Source of the DNA: Stramonita haemastoma
Lineage: Eukaryota > Mollusca > Gastropoda > Neogastropoda > Muricidae
DNA length: 64,000 nucleotides
Assembly: GCA_030674155.1 (NCBI GenBank)
Contig: CM060319.1
Span: 1,657,084 to 1,721,083, forward strand
Direction: 5' to 3'
Below the pieces are notes generated by a model. That model saw only the letters and a list, made by a program, of their open reading frames with translations. It searched no databases and was not told the DNA's origin. Made by a program: the position numbers and the translations under genes. Shown piece by piece: positions 1 to 12,679 of this stretch. Each line of letters begins with the position of its first letter. Positions within the stretch are counted from its first letter, which is position 1.

Positions 1-180
1 GGGATATTTTAGCCAATGTGTCGAGTAGTGTTCAGTGTGACTGATGGTGGCCTACAGCTTTCAGGGCTGTGGTTTGATCCAAGTGCCTGTGACCTCACCT
101 GTGACGGCAGCCATCATTCACAGGATTGGAGTGCCTGTCCAAGAACAAAACAGGTTATCGGACTTTTAAAACTATCGGTA
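1..180 (+). other. possible exon of an unidentified upstream transcript
   Basis: Mixed-composition, repeat-free sequence ending at CTATCG|gtaagtgg, a consensus donor at 180/181. An open frame ends ACPRTKQVIGLLKLS at phase 0; another frame reads PVTSPVTAAIIHRIGVPVQ. I recognise neither. Could be coding, UTR or chance. Confidence 0.25.
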
Positions 181-574
181 AGTGGACATTACTGCACACA
201 CACACATCCATATCCATTAATAGTATAATACTAGTATTAGTGAACAGGCATTAAACTGAAGGCAATATCAACACGCACGCATGTGCGCGCGCACAAACAC
301 ACACACACACACACACACACTTACACACACAGAGGAATATATGGATGCATATCATTTCTAGGTGATTTTATTTTAGCTGGCAATCTGTGATAGCTTGGCA
401 TGTGTAGACTACAAATGTAACAACAAAAAATGATAATTTAAATTTTTTTTTATAATGATATAAAAAAGACTACAAATGTAACTGCTTGAATCATGCCCTT
501 GATTTTTTTTTTTTTTAATCTGGAAAATGACTTTGTATTGAGAAGTGTGTAGGAACCCTGTAATGAAAAGGAAC

Positions 575-1180
575 TCTAATGAGAACCTTTCTGGTTGTAG
601 ATTCCTATTGATGTGTCTCTGTAATGAGAACCTTTCTGGTTGTAGATTCCTATTGATGTGTCTCTGTAATGAGAACCTTTCTGGTTGTAGATTCCTATTG
701 ATGGAACTCTGTAATGAGAACCTTTCTGGTTGTAGATTCCTATTGATGGAACTCTGTAATAACCTTTCTGGTTGTAGATTCCTATTGATGGAACTCTGTA
801 ATGAGAACCTTTCTGGTTGTAGATTCCTATTGTGTCTCTGTAATGAGAACCTTTCTGGTTGTAGATTCCTATTGTGTCTCTGTAATGAGAACCTTTCTGG
901 TTGTAGATTCCTATTGTGTCTCTGTAATGAGAACCTTTCTGGTTGTAGATTCCTATTGTGTCTCTGTAATGAGAACCTTTCTGGTTGTAGATTCCTATTG
1001 TCTCTGTAATGAGAACCTTTCTGGTTGTAGATTCCTATTGTGTCTCTGTAATGAGAACCTTTCTGGTTGTAGATTCCTATTGATGTGTCTCTGTAATGAG
1101 AACCTTTCTGGTTGTAGATTCCTATTGATGTGTCTCTGTAATGAGAACCTTTCTGGTTGTAGATTCCTATTGATGTGTCT
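575..1180. repeat. minisatellite, 42-45 bp unit, about 14 copies
   Basis: Unit contains AACCTTTCTGGTTGTAGATT followed by CCTATTG and a variable (ATG)TGTCTCTGTAATGAG; copies differ by loss of ATG or GAG triplets. Reading frames along it are repeat artefacts. Confidence 0.95.
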
Positions 1181-1723
1181 TCAGTAAAGATTTTTCTTCT
1201 GTCGGTTCAAAGTTTGGTTTTAAAATTTTGTCACAGTATGTCTGAAAAGTTTATGAATTCAGAATCCTTAGTATGAACCCATTTTCAGCCCAGCCTTTTA
1301 TTTTTGCCCTTGTAGTTATTATTTTAAAAAATGTCCATTGCTTCTGTCCCAGATCTTTTTTTTTTTTAAATAATTAATTCCTGGGCAACAGCTTTGAGGT
1401 TTGCCTGTGGCCAGATTTTGTGTACATGCAGCTGTTTTTACCCACATTATTTCTTAAACTTCAAGAGACTCAGATCTTCATACTTACCTTTCTTTTTCAC
1501 TTTATTCTATATTCTTACTCAGATATTCTTTTATTACCTGAATTCTTACTTGTGTACTCTTTTCTTAATGACCTCTCTTCTGGTCTAATTTAATTGTGTT
1601 TTTCATTGTAATTATTTGTTGAAATTGTTCATCGTTTTTCTGTTCATTGAGTCCTTTTTTGTTTTTTGTTTTTTTGCTCTTTTCCCTATTTTTTATGTCA
1701 TGATGTACATCTGTTTCACCAGG

Positions 1724-1948
1724 TACCGTCTGAAGAGGGAGAGTACCACTGAAGCAGAATACCACCAGGCAGTGTTCATCAAGAGACCAGAACTGGGCAC
1801 CATTCATTCAAGTGGTATTCTCCTTAGGACCTGCATTTCCTTGTGAAGGTGTGAGTGCTGTGGGGAAGAACCCGTCAGCCTTTGTCACCACCACTGACGT
1901 TGCTACTGTCTGCCTGAAGGGGAACAGACATCCTCGGCCACAATCCAG
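1724..1948 (+). other. possible exon of the same unidentified transcript
   Basis: Preceded by a pyrimidine tract and tttcaccag, ending AATCCAG|gtgagaaa. Internal frames include YRLKRESTTEAEYHQAVFIK (stops at 1,846) and NPSAFVTTTDVATVCLKG (open to the donor). No family recognised and no frame runs across the whole segment. Confidence 0.25.
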
Positions 1949-2084
1949 GTGAGAAAATCTCTTAGTGTACTCCTCCTTTAAAAACTACTGTTCACACAGT
2001 CTGAAAATAAATTTTTCCGTTAAATAATATTCGTAGGTACAGGTATCTTCAGATTATGTCACAGCTGAGTGACTTTTGTAACGG

Positions 2085-2275
2085 CAGAATTTTGTCATCT
2101 ATTCCTACCTGCGTGAAATAGCCTCCTCTTCCAAAAGGTGGAACTTTTGTGTGCGCAAGATGTTCTGCCCAGTTTATAATCTGAACTTCCATGTTGTCAT
2201 CAACCCGTGATTCAAACCCAGGTGTGCTTGTTGGGCAGGTGAATGTCTTATCCATCATGCCACTTTCCTTCTTTA
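2085..2275 (-). repeat. tRNA-derived SINE fragment
   Basis: Contains 'tgtcatctattcctacc', 'gtgcgcaagatgttctg' shared with the main SINE family, followed by a different head with ATTCAAACCCAGG (B-box-like on the minus strand). Confidence 0.55.
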
Positions 2276-2576
2276 AAGGTAATTGTTTTGATGAGCATCA
2301 GAATGCACGATATAAACTGTTACTGCAAGTGTCTCTTCCCCCCTCCCCCTTTTCGGTTCTTTTTAGAAAGGAACAAAACGGACTTTAAAAAAAAATTACC
2401 ATAATTGAGAAATGGTGTTCTTAGATTTTCAAATGTTGAAGCCCTAGTGAAACCACCAAAAAGTTTCTTTCCTTGCTAGTTTTCATTATAAAAAAATTCA
2501 CCATATAAATGTTCCAACTGGACTAAACCTGATATTGGTATATTTGTGATTTAGAATTAAAATTAAAAAAGCCATT

Positions 2577-2663
<87 letters not shown>

Positions 2664-2799
2664 GGAGATGATAAATCGGGTTGAACGGTTGTCATTTTCA
2701 GCATAGTGTGGTTTTATCAGCCTTAACGAATATTCTGATTTATTAAGGTACTTTGTCATTTAGGTGAAAGTTTTTTTTCCTGTACTCGGATAAAAAAAA

Positions 2800-3205
2800 A
2801 CAGTTCCTCAGCTAGAGCTCTGAGGTTCACCGATGGTGAGATTTTTGTGTATGCGACCATTTTTTCTCCAACCTTTTAGGTAACCACATTTGACTTTTGG
2901 GATGGCGCCTAAACACACCTGTATGCATACTAGTTGGGGGGGGGGGGGGTTGTCATCCATTCCTACCGGCTTACAATGGCCCATTCTTCCAAAAGGCTGA
3001 ATGGGTTTTTTTTGTGTGTGCAAGGTGTTCTGCATGTATTCACACATGAGACCTCAAATCATCTCGTATGAAGGACTTGCCATTCAGTTCATGGTTTCTT
3101 TTTTGGTCAAACTGGGAATAAGGGGTGAGGACTGGGAATTAAACCCAGAACCCTCATGGTTTGCTTGTTGGCAGGCAGACATTTAAACTGTCCTGCCACC
3201 CCACT
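2800..3205 (-). repeat. composite SINE-like repeat with tRNA-like head
   Basis: Left part (TTCCTCAGCTAGAG, GGTTCACCGATGGTGAGA) recurs at 57,095-57,190. The middle matches the main SINE body; the right part has AATTAAACCCAGAACCC and 'taaactgtcctgccacc', tRNA-head-like in minus orientation. Confidence 0.55.
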
Positions 3206-3346
3206 TCATGAGTGTTGAATATTTGAAGAGGCCACCAAACATGAAACGAAATGCTGGGATGAGTGGTTGGCAGAGTGAAAGTAATTACAAAAATATAGAA
3301 TACATATAGTCATAAGCACCTTTAAATTTTGATTTTGAATCTTCAG

Positions 3347-3435
3347 ATCTCATCACTGTGGAACACATCAAGAATGCACCAGTCAAGGAAATGGACAGGC
3401 CCGGCTATTGGAGACAACATGCTAGTGAGTGAGGG
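3347..3435 (+). other. possible terminal exon of the unidentified transcript
   Basis: After gaatcttcag, two frames are open to nearby stops: LITVEHIKNAPVKEMDRPGY then stop at about 3,435, and ISSLWNTSRMHQSRKW. Higher GC and no simple repeat, unlike its flanks. Function unknown. Confidence 0.2.
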
Positions 3436-3659
3436 AAACGCCTAACATCGAGGAGAAAGCAGCAGCATTCATTTAGATCTTGCCACTCATCTTTTTTTTT
3501 TTTTTTTCTTTTTTTTTAGGAGCTCTTGTCAGTCCTATTTGTCTAACACACCAAGAACAAGAATGAGCAGAACAAAAATGGTGTTACAACTATAATTTTT
3601 TTTTGTTTTTAATGAGAGAAAATTATGACCAAAAAAAGGAAAGAGGAGATCAAATATTT

Positions 3660-4540
3660 TTTTCTTTAAAAATTGGAAACAAAAATGATTTGTGCTTTAC
3701 AATCCGCATGTAAACAATGTAAGTCAGCACGGTATAATAAGATGACCAGGTACAATGCCTGGTCAGATTGAAAATGCTGAAATGATTACAGATTAAGATG
3801 TTTTTTCTTTTCAGGCTTTTTTTTTTTTTTTTTTACCCTATGCATTTTAAACTTGATTGTTTTAATGAAGTAAGCAGAATGGCTGGAATACCCAGTGGTG
3901 CTTGCTATCAGTTGCCCAAAGGAAAAATGAGTGAAGTGAGCACTTGACATTTTTGTGAAATGAACTTGATGTAATGATTGGTCAGTTTGTTTTTGTATGC
4001 CTTGGGGAACCACATTTTTTTTTCCTCATTGAATTAGATGAAATTGTCAGTCTCAACTATCTCGCACAACAGTAAAAAGAAAATAGCAGGAAAAAGTTTT
4101 GTTTAAAAAAAAAAAAAAAATTGATACATACAAAATTGAAACAAAACTTGGTGCTGTACAATCTGTATGTAAATGATGCCATTCAGTAAAGTGTAATGAT
4201 AAAGTGACCGGGTGGAATTCCTAGTCAGGTTACAGATGTACAAAAAATGACAGATTGAGATTTTTTTGTTTGTTAAGGCAGGGGTTTTTTTTTTTTTTTT
4301 TTACCCTATGCATTTTAAACTTGATTACCTTTACTAAAATGACGGGTAGAATACCTGGTCAAATTGCTAGTGCTGAAAAAATGACAAAGATGTTTTTGTT
4401 TAATCTTTTTTTTTCTTTTACAATATACATTTTAAATTTATTTTAATGAAATAAGCAGTGGCTGGCATACTCAATGGTGCTTGCTATTATTTGTCAAGGA
4501 AAAATGAGAGTAGTGATCATTTGACATTTTTGTAAAAAAA
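3660..4540 (+). repeat. duplicated 0.3-0.4 kb block (two divergent tandem copies)
   Basis: Copy 1 (about 3,665-3,960) and copy 2 (about 4,118-4,535) share in order GAAACAAAA, a poly-T run ending TTACCCTATGCATTTTAAAC, a 'cctggtca' segment, 'ggtgcttgctat' and 'catttgacatttttgt'. No coding capacity recognised. Confidence 0.7.
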
Positions 4541-5024
4541 AAATTTTTTTTTTTTTTACTGCCGCATTTTCTGTGACGCCCACGTCCTGCTGTTCCCATG
4601 TTGCTCACCTCAATCTCCCCACCACAACCATACCCAGATTCCTTGTCTCATCCCCATGGTCAGAAGTCCACAGAAAGCTCAATATCAAACTACCCTGCAC
4701 TGCTGCTGGGTCACTTTGGTGGCGTTCAGTGGTACCTGTTCTGAGCTAACATACGCAGGACACCACATACTAAGCCCCTTACTAACAACAGCATTAGCTC
4801 AGGCACGGAGCTTGACTGGAGTTGCCCACCTGAGGTGGTGACCGCCACAACGTCCCTCCAATGACCGTTCCCCACAAACCTCCAACCCCAAAGGCTGTGA
4901 CACAAACTTACCATAGGCACAAAAGGGTATGGGGAAACCAAATCTGATGTCACCATGAGACCAGAGCAAGTGGGGCCTCCAAAAAGGCAATTTTTTTTTT
5001 TTTATTGCATGATGATCAGTGATA

Positions 5025-5365
5025 AAGAGGATGATGTAATGATGTTCCTGTGGAAGTGCATCTGCTTTGTGACTACTTGACAGGGTTTTACTCTATGTTT
5101 ACAATCGTATATCCCAGCGTCAACCAGGCCCGGTAGATACAGATACCTGCAGTGTTGGTCGGGTAATTTGAGCAACTCTCAAACTCGCACCCGTAAAGTG
5201 GATGAAGCTCGACTGTGGTCCCAGTCTTCCCATTGAGCCCACAGCACACTCGCTCTGGGTAGGAGCCGGCAGGAGTCCCAAAAATCCCTATGACTTACGG
5301 GATTCAAACCCACAACCTTCCAGTCCAAAATCCAAAGCGCTAACCACTGTCCCATGACAGCTAGT
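5025..5365 (-). repeat. SINE-like repeat, family 2, with tRNA-like head
   Basis: Shares most of its length with 47,150-47,440 (GTGTTGGTCGGGTAATTTG, GGGTAGGAGCCGGCAGGAGT). The right end read on the minus strand contains GTTAGCGCTTTGG and GGGTTTGAATCCC, resembling pol III A and B boxes, so the element points leftward. Confidence 0.65.
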
Positions 5366-6299
5366 TTGTTAAATAAATTTGATTTGATGATGTGTTGCAA
5401 AAGTATTGTATGCTTTGAGGGACTGCAATCATTGTTTTCCCCCAGTGAATCGGATCAAACAATTAAGAAAGCACTTTTTAATAATCTGCCCCTTTGCTCT
5501 TGTACAACTTGCAGTAATGGGGATTGGGTTGCTGCTTTTTGGGGGGAGAAATATTTCCAGTTATTGGTAAATGGGTCAATGTGTTCCATAACCTATGCAG
5601 TCATTGGGGAGCAAAGTGTCACAGACTTCAGACATAGAAATTGGGAAATAGGCAGTAAAACCAGCATTGATTTCGGCAGGAGTAGAAAGATGTACTACCA
5701 AAAAAAATCATAAATTAAATGTTATCAGAAATACCCTGGTTATGAGATGACTAAATGTTTCATATTTCACTAAACAAATTGATTTTAAAAAATAGTATGA
5801 TGCTATGATTTTTTGATTTTAAATGAGTTTCATATTTCACAAAACAGTAGAGTTGTATACATTTTTTGGGAGATGGTATGTGTAGTGGGAATAGTTATGG
5901 GGAGGTGGCTTTATGTTGGAAGGTGAGGCAAGGAAGGAAAAGGGGTGTTAGTTTTTTAGTGAGAAATTCTGTGTGTGTGTGTGTGTAAAGGGTTTAGTTG
6001 TGAGGAGTAGAATAAATGATGGGAGTTAGGCAAGGAAGGGAAAGGGGTGTTAAGGAGGGATGCAAATTCACATTTGGAGCAGTAGGGATAGAAAAAAGGG
6101 CTGGATGATAGATTTTTTCTTACATGGTTTATTTTGGGATCTTTTGATTTAATGGATGCAACTTATTCAAAAACGTTTTAGGCCTGAAATCACATTAATT
6201 GCAAAACCAGAAATTAGTGGACACAAATCTAATGCGTAGGCCTAGGTGTTGATAGTACTGGTGATTCTGATTTAAAACTCCTTTTATTTATTTAAATTC

Positions 6300-6445
6300 T
6301 TTTAATTCAAGGAAAATGGAATAAGCACTCATGCGTTTTTGTACATCAAGTCTCCATGTATGCTTTGCAAATTTTGTCATCCGTTTCCATCAGTACATAA
6401 TGGCCTACTCTTTCAAAAAGCTAAATAGGTTTTGAAGTGTGCATG
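6300..6445 (-). repeat. main-family SINE, degenerate fragment
   Basis: Recognisable AATGGAATAAGCACTCATG, 'ccatgtatgctttgcaaattttgtcatc' in part and 'aatggcctactctttcaaaaagc'. Confidence 0.65.
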
Positions 6446-6533
6446 GAGTCGGTATTGATAAACCCAGTGGAAAAACAAGCTCGGGTGTCTTGGTGGTAGC
6501 TTGAAACCAGTTCACTGTATCAAAAGCACAGCA

Positions 6534-6795
6534 ATCTGTTGCCAGCTGTATGCCATTGTGTCAACAGCTGTGTGCCATTGTGTCTATAGCTGTATGCCAT
6601 TGTGTCTATAGCTGTATGCCATTGTGTCTACAGCTGTATGCCATTGTGTCTACAGCTGTATGCCATTGTGTCTACAGCTGTATGCCATTGTGTCTACAGC
6701 TGTATGCCATTGTGTCTACAGCTGTATGCCATTGTGTCTACAGCTGTGTACCATTGTGTCTACAGCTGTATGCCATTGTGTCTACAGCTACATAC
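6534..6795. repeat. minisatellite, 22 bp unit, about 11 copies
   Basis: Unit TGTATGCCATTGTGTCTACA plus GC. All three frames are open, which is why long Cys-rich translations appear here; they are not genes. Confidence 0.95.
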
Positions 6796-6799
6796 CATT

Positions 6800-8360
6800 T
6801 GTCTCTGTTCTGTTGTGTCCACATGCATTCTAACATTCAGACCAACCAGCTGACAGACAACCCTTGCATGCTGTTGAATTTTAACACTAACCCTAATTCT
6901 AACCTCAACTCTAACCCTGGCCCCATATGTGGACACAAAGACAAGAGGATATGGTATGTGCTGACACACTGGCTGAACATTTTTTCTTTGGCATCGATGG
7001 GAGGTGGGGTGCGCGAATTTCAGAGAAGGGGGGGGGGGGAGGTAAGAATGTTCTGGTATATAAGGCAGTCATTTCCTGAATAGGAGGGATTGGGGTGGGA
7101 GGCGTTTCAGAAAATTTTAAAACAGGATGCTGGGTTTAAAATGTATTGTTCAATCACCATTTGGAAGAAGAACTGGTAATTTAAAAACAGAAGTAGGACA
7201 CGTTGGTTTCAAAATGTGGTTTTAAATAACTGATGGAAGGTACCGGGGAACTGTGGCAATGAATGCCTGAAAAGAGGCGGTATTACAGAGGGAGGGGTAA
7301 AAAGTCTGAGTTGTGTGTGTGTGTGCGTGCATGCATACGTGTGTGTGTGTGTGAACTCTTTATCATTTTGATACAGAAGTTCTTGTAGGTTACAAGCAAA
7401 AGTTAAACATTAAAGGATTCAAGAATGAATAGCAAACAGTGTAGGAAGTCTTTGTTAAAAAAAAAAAAAAGTGTACATTTTAACAATCTTGCATTAGTAG
7501 AGGCATTTTTACCCTTTTTGTCATTTTACAAAATCTGGTATGAGATTTCTGGCTTTCCGAAGATAACGGTTAAGCTGCATGAAGTGAATGGATGACCATT
7601 TTTGTATCTTGGCTTTAGTTCAGTTCCCCAGTTCTCCTACCTGCAAATGGGTACTTTCCCTCTTTAGGGTCAGGGAAGGTAAGCAGCGAGGGAGGGGAGA
7701 TGAGTACCGCACTCAATATGCCGGCCCCTAAAGAAATCTAGGTCTCTGACATATTGCTCCCCAACGACCACATAGATTATGGGAATACTTTTGCCTTTAC
7801 CTTTTTATATGTATATTGCAGGCATTTTGTAAGAGTGCCCTGTTACCTTTTTCTTTCTTGCTTTTTGCTTTGCCATAAGTCAGGGATATCCCCATTGCCC
7901 AAGTCGTTATCAATCCCAGCCCATAAAGACTACTGTAGATATTCAGATATTTGAAGGTATTAGGTGTTGGTTTTGAACCTGAAGTTGAAAGTTGACCGGA
8001 ACCACTGAAAGTGAATGAGGTTACAGCCCTTCTATGGCTTTTGTGGTTGGTAGGGCTGTAAACAATATGGTATGGCAATATGGTAAGGCAATAGACTACT
8101 ACATCTGAGACTCCCAGCAGTTTTTGATTTCCATTGTCAACACATGTACTCTATCATAGCCCTCTTTCTTTTTTGTGTGTTAGATATGAAAAGTGGAGGC
8201 CAGCACAGTAATGATGAAAATAAAAACTTGAAGAATGATCCTTTGTTTTAAATTTTAAAAAATGATAGGGGAGGGGGGGGGAAGAGAGAAAGTGGATAAA
8301 GGCCCTCCACAAAAACTGGCTGTATTAGCAAGTCTGAAGTGAAAGATATACATCAAACAG
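6800..8360. other. stretch with no recognised gene
   Basis: Contains two short TG tracts (near 7,310 and 7,340) and a G9 run (8,273-8,281); nothing else recognised. Confidence 0.5.
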
Positions 8361-8464
8361 TGCTCATTGTTGCATGATTGCTTTCTTGCATTTGCCCAAC
8401 CTTTGTACTGTATCTGTCATGTCCATTTGTGCTGCTTTTCTGCAAGTACAGAACTTCACTCAGA

Positions 8465-9020
8465 TGTGTGTATTCTGAAATTCTATGTAGCAAATATTGT
8501 TATACAATGTATTGTAGCAGATCTCTGCAATAGTGCAAGGTGGTACAGTTTTTGTTTAGTTTTTTGTTTTATTCATCTTTGTGTGTATCCTGAAATTCTA
8601 TGTAGCAAATATTGTTATACAATGTATTGTAGCAGATCTCTGCGATAGTGCAAGGTGGTACAGTTTTTGTTTAGTTTTTTGTTTATTCATCTTTGTGTGT
8701 ATCTGAAATTTTATGTAGCAAATATTGTTATACAATGTATCGTAGCAGATCTCTGCGATAGTGCAGGTGGTACAGTTTTTTTTTAGTTTTTTGTTTTATT
8801 CACTTTGTGTGTATCTGAAATTCTATGTAGCAAATATTGTTACACATGTATTGTAGATCTCTGCGATAGTGCAGGTGGTACAGTTTTTGTTTAGTTTTTT
8901 GTTTTATTCATCTTTGTGTGTATCCTGAAATTTTATGTAGCAAAATTGTTACACAATTGTATTGTAGATCTCTGCGATAGTGCAAGTGGTACAGTTTTTG
9001 TTTAGTTTTTTGTTTTATTA
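8465..9020. repeat. tandem repeat, 109-116 bp unit, 5 copies
   Basis: Units start near 8,465, 8,581, 8,695, 8,807 and 8,916 with GTGTGTAT(C)CTGAAATT, then 'atgtagcaaatattgtta' and 'tttagttttttgttttatt'. Confidence 0.93.
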
Positions 9021-9660
9021 TCTTTCTTCTTGCTTTTTTTTCTGTGGTCACATGAAGCATGGTTGTGTAAAACTAAAATGTTAAGCAGTGTGAGGGTTTT
9101 TATGGTTGGTTGTGAAACTGTTTACAAGCTGTTGTACAAAACACTTGGTTGTATTGTTTGTGTGTGTGGGATTTAAACAATTTTGTAGTGAAAAATATAG
9201 CAAAGTTTTCTTGGATTTGAGTACTGAAACCTAATGTTGATTTCATTATTTTTTTATTTTTTTTATAACGTACTGACTACTCAATTTGGAGTACTGAGCA
9301 AAAAGTGAAATATTTATTGCTGCCCTTTTTCTTTTCATTGTAGACATAGTTTGAGTATAGTCAGCTGCTGTGCTACCCTTTATACTAAATAGTCATTATT
9401 CCAACATAGTCTGACACCTTAAATGTATTAAAGTTTGTGCCGACTTTATGATTTTGTTCATGAAGCATTTGCCGGTTTTGGGGCTAATCTATTCTCCAGC
9501 TGTAAGGGACATGCATCTGTTGTGGTGTTTCTCTTCCAGTGGGTGATACCAGTTCTTTTCTTTTTTTTCTTTTTTTTTTTTACTTTTGCTTAAACAGCCA
9601 GCATGATAAAACGGCCAAGTGTGACCCTGCAAAACTTTTAAATAATTTTCTTCCAGAGAT
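9020..9660. other. AT-rich stretch with no recognised feature
   Basis: No coding frame, SINE or tandem repeat. T-rich with several ATTAAA/AATAAA-like strings, so it could be an untranslated tail of the unidentified upstream transcript. Confidence 0.4.
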
Positions 9661-9779
9661 AACCATGTCCATTCTTAAATGAATTACAATGCTTTTAAAT
9701 TTGCTTGTTCAGTAATGGTAAGGGTTGTTGCGTGTGTGCTTGTTTGTTTGTTTTTTGTTGTTGTATTTTGTACCACTTT

Positions 9780-9905
9780 ATGTCACAGCAGATTTCTCTG
9801 CGTGAAACGGGCTGGTCTCCCGGGGAGAGCGCATTGCCACAAGTGCAGCGCCTACCCTTTTTTTTTTCCCTGTATGCAACTGTATTTGTTTCCCGATCAA
9901 AGTGT
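9780..9905 (+). repeat. interspersed repeat (family 3), partial
   Basis: CACAGCAGATTTCTCTGCGT, then CGGGCTGGTCTCCCGGGGAG, 'cattgccaca'. Same family at 50,720-50,800, 51,290-51,370 and the inverted pair at 58,530-58,980. I recall this type as common in mollusc genomes. Confidence 0.6.
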
Positions 9906-10089
9906 GTGTGTGTGTGAATATCTGGGGGAGGGGGGAATTTTTTAATTTTCATTTGATGTTTTCATTGTTTAATTTGGAAGCTTGAAATTTCTCGGCTTTG
10001 TTGATAGTTATGCGATTGATTTTGTTGTATTTAACCATTCCAAGCAGTGTTCTCATTTTTCACCTTCAAATGTCGAGTCAAACTTTTAT

Positions 10090-10330
10090 TTCTAGATGGT
10101 ATTATTATTATTCTTCTTTTATATAGAGGATAATGGGATAAGCACTTGCTTTTTTATATCCAGTCCCGTGTGTATGCAATTTTGTAAATGTCATCTGTTC
10201 CCACCGGCACACGATGGCCTACTCTTACGAAAAGCGGAACAGGATTTAACGTGTGCGCAAGATGTTCTGCGTGTGTTCACACACAGGGCCTTGGTTTATA
10301 GTCTCATCTGAAGGACTTTGGGGGAGAGTA
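10090..10330 (-). repeat. main-family tRNA-derived SINE, headless
   Basis: Contains GAGGATAATGGGATAAGCAC, 'ggcacacgatggcctactctt', AAAGCGGAACAGGATTTAAC and 'tctcatctgaaggactttggggga'; stops before the tRNA head. Confidence 0.85.
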
Positions 10331-10334
10331 CATT

Positions 10335-11825
10335 ATATACATACATATAATTTGGTACATTAAATAAGCAGTGCAGTTGCTTTTTTTCAATGGATAATGG
10401 ATAGTGTATGTGTGAAGTTTGATGCCTGTGTCCATTCTTTATCATAGTAACCTAAAGGACATGGCTTAAATCTGTCTTGAACCAATCCGCTTAATGTGAA
10501 ATTCATAAGACACTTGTTATGCATGGTGTCTGGTACACTTGATGAAGTTATGCAGTGAATGTCATCCACTCTGTTTTGCTGCCCTACACCCATATTTTCT
10601 ATTATTCCATGGTCATATTTTATGTCCATTATTTTAGAAATTCATTGCATTTAAAGCTGCCTTCTAATATGCTTTTATTTTTGTGAAAACGGTGATTTGG
10701 AAATGCTCTTTGTCAGTAACATGTTAAGCTTTTTTCTTCTTTTTTTTTTTTACATTTGTGTTGCAAGTATAAACTTTTTTTTGGCTCAGTTAGAACGTCT
10801 TTTAAAAAAAAAAAATTTTACAACCCTTTTTGCTCTGTAGCCAGTTACACACTGTCTAGAATCCAATCTGGAAATGTACAAAGTTCTGGGTAAATTTTAC
10901 AACCCAATTTATCTACCTATATCCTATGTGGTTATACAGGCTTGTCCGTTTGAATGAAAGGATAAAATGTTGCATGTTTTGGAGCGTCAACAAAATGATG
11001 ATTTCACTGTAACCAATACTGCTTCCATTTTCCCTTTATTTCTTAATACCAGTATACAGAATTAAAGAAATACCATTATACAGAATTAATAGATTTATAC
11101 ACTAAGAATATTTAAAATCATGTGGTGAGCACACACCACTGACATATAAATACCCAACTGACTTTCTTTCCTGAGAAAAATACAAGATTTGTACAACTCG
11201 CCTTTCTTGAGAACTTACAAGCTGATGTTTTGCACTTACTTGTTCAGGGTGTCTGCTTTCTGGCTGTAAAGAATACATGGCTAGAATAATGATTTTTGTC
11301 ACTTCTGTGTTTTAAAGCATATTGAAATTTCACTGGATGAAAAATTTGTGCAAAAATTATAGACCAAAAATAAAACATGAGTAAGGTCTTTGAGTCCCAT
11401 TCATGAATGACTGACTGACTGTGTGTGTGTGTGACAAGTGTATAGTATGTACACAAGATCTCGGATGTCTGTACTGATTTTTTCTGTGTCCACCCACCCC
11501 CCTCTTTATGTTCATCCATTTGACTGACGCTCTCCCCTTCTTACGTGAAAATGTATTCCACCAATCTTTCAAATGTATATATGCCAACAACTCTGACACA
11601 AAAGATGTATTAGATATCTGTCAGAAATAAACAGCCATGCACAAGATCTGTACTCATTTAGGACATTCAAACATTCTTTTCACAAGATTGTCAGTTCCCC
11701 AAGGCATGAATTTTCACCTATGCAGTGATGTAAAATCACTTTAAATGTATCATCATCAGATTACGGAAACTGAGCCAGCGCAAGTGTTGCTGCTATCATA
11801 TCTGTTTGTACAGTGATGCATTATC
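10335..11825. other. stretch with no recognised gene
   Basis: AT-rich, non-repetitive apart from poly-T and poly-A runs near 10,740 and 10,805. No frame or known repeat recognised on either strand. Confidence 0.5.
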
Positions 11826-11826
11826 G

Positions 11827-11962
11827 GTTCACGCACACAGAACATCTTGCGCACATGTTAAATCCTGTTCCGCTTTTTGGAAGACAAAATTTACAAAGCT
11901 GCATACACACGGGTACTGGATGTAAAAAAGCACATTAGTGCGTACTCTGTTATCAACAACAA
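11827..11962 (+). repeat. main-family SINE, 3' part
   Basis: CAGAACATCTTGCGCACATG, 'ttaaatcctgttccgcttttt', 'gcatacacacgggtactggatgtaaaaaagcac'; sense orientation. Confidence 0.8.
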
Positions 11963-12477
11963 AAAAAAGAAGAGAAAATCAATCTAAGCCTCTCAGTTGT
12001 CAGGTAGCAGATACCTGAGGGGTCTCCTTGAGTTGGTCTTATGAAATGTGTCACCAAGTTTCACAATGGTTTGTACCCGTTATCTGTTGAGCTTTAAACA
12101 ATCATACAGAGCAATCAATGAATGATGGATATAAAGAGGAAGAGCAAAACATAAGTACACAAAAGAAAACGGTAATAATTAGGAATTAGAAGTGGTTAAA
12201 TACACTGTCAGGGCTGATACTCCTGGGATGAATGGCAAATTATTCATGTAAATTAAGAAAATACACCGGTATATGAGGTGATAAAAAGAGAACAACAAAA
12301 AATTTATAAGCTTTGGAATAGGATATGAGATGTGATGTATAAGATGTCAGGCATCAGTTTCTTTGGTCCAGCAGTCTTCATGTCTGAGTGAAAACTGTCA
12401 ATCGAAAAAGAAAGGAAAATACAATAGAAAGAACATGGGTCTCAAACATTTCCCTAAAGGTAAAAGTGTCTAATAGT

Positions 12478-12605
12478 TCATCTGAAGGATTTGGAGGAAG
12501 TGGATCGGCCGGATGTTAACCCAGTAAAAATCTCGCACTGGGAATCGAACCGGGTCGTCAAATTGCGAGTGCAAATTTGACCACTAGGCTATCTGTCTGT
12601 GAGTG
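12478..12605 (-). repeat. main-family SINE, tRNA head fragment
   Basis: GGGAATCGAACCGGGTCGTC and GACCACTAGGCTATC give, on the minus strand, A-box-like GATAGCCTAGTGG and B-box-like GGTTCGATTCC. Body missing. Confidence 0.75.
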
Positions 12606-12679
12606 CAGGAGCTTGTGACAGACAATCACTACAAGCCGTCTACATAATCCCGGAAATAGCACTGATAGTGTTATTATAT

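Noticed and set aside
575..1180. CRISPR-like array
   Set aside because: Repeats are contiguous without unique spacers, and the genome is eukaryotic; this is a minisatellite. The same holds for 23,630-24,003 and 62,705-63,420.
5354..5713. 119-codon plus-strand frame
   Set aside because: Begins inside a SINE-like head; no domain, splice context or composition to support coding.
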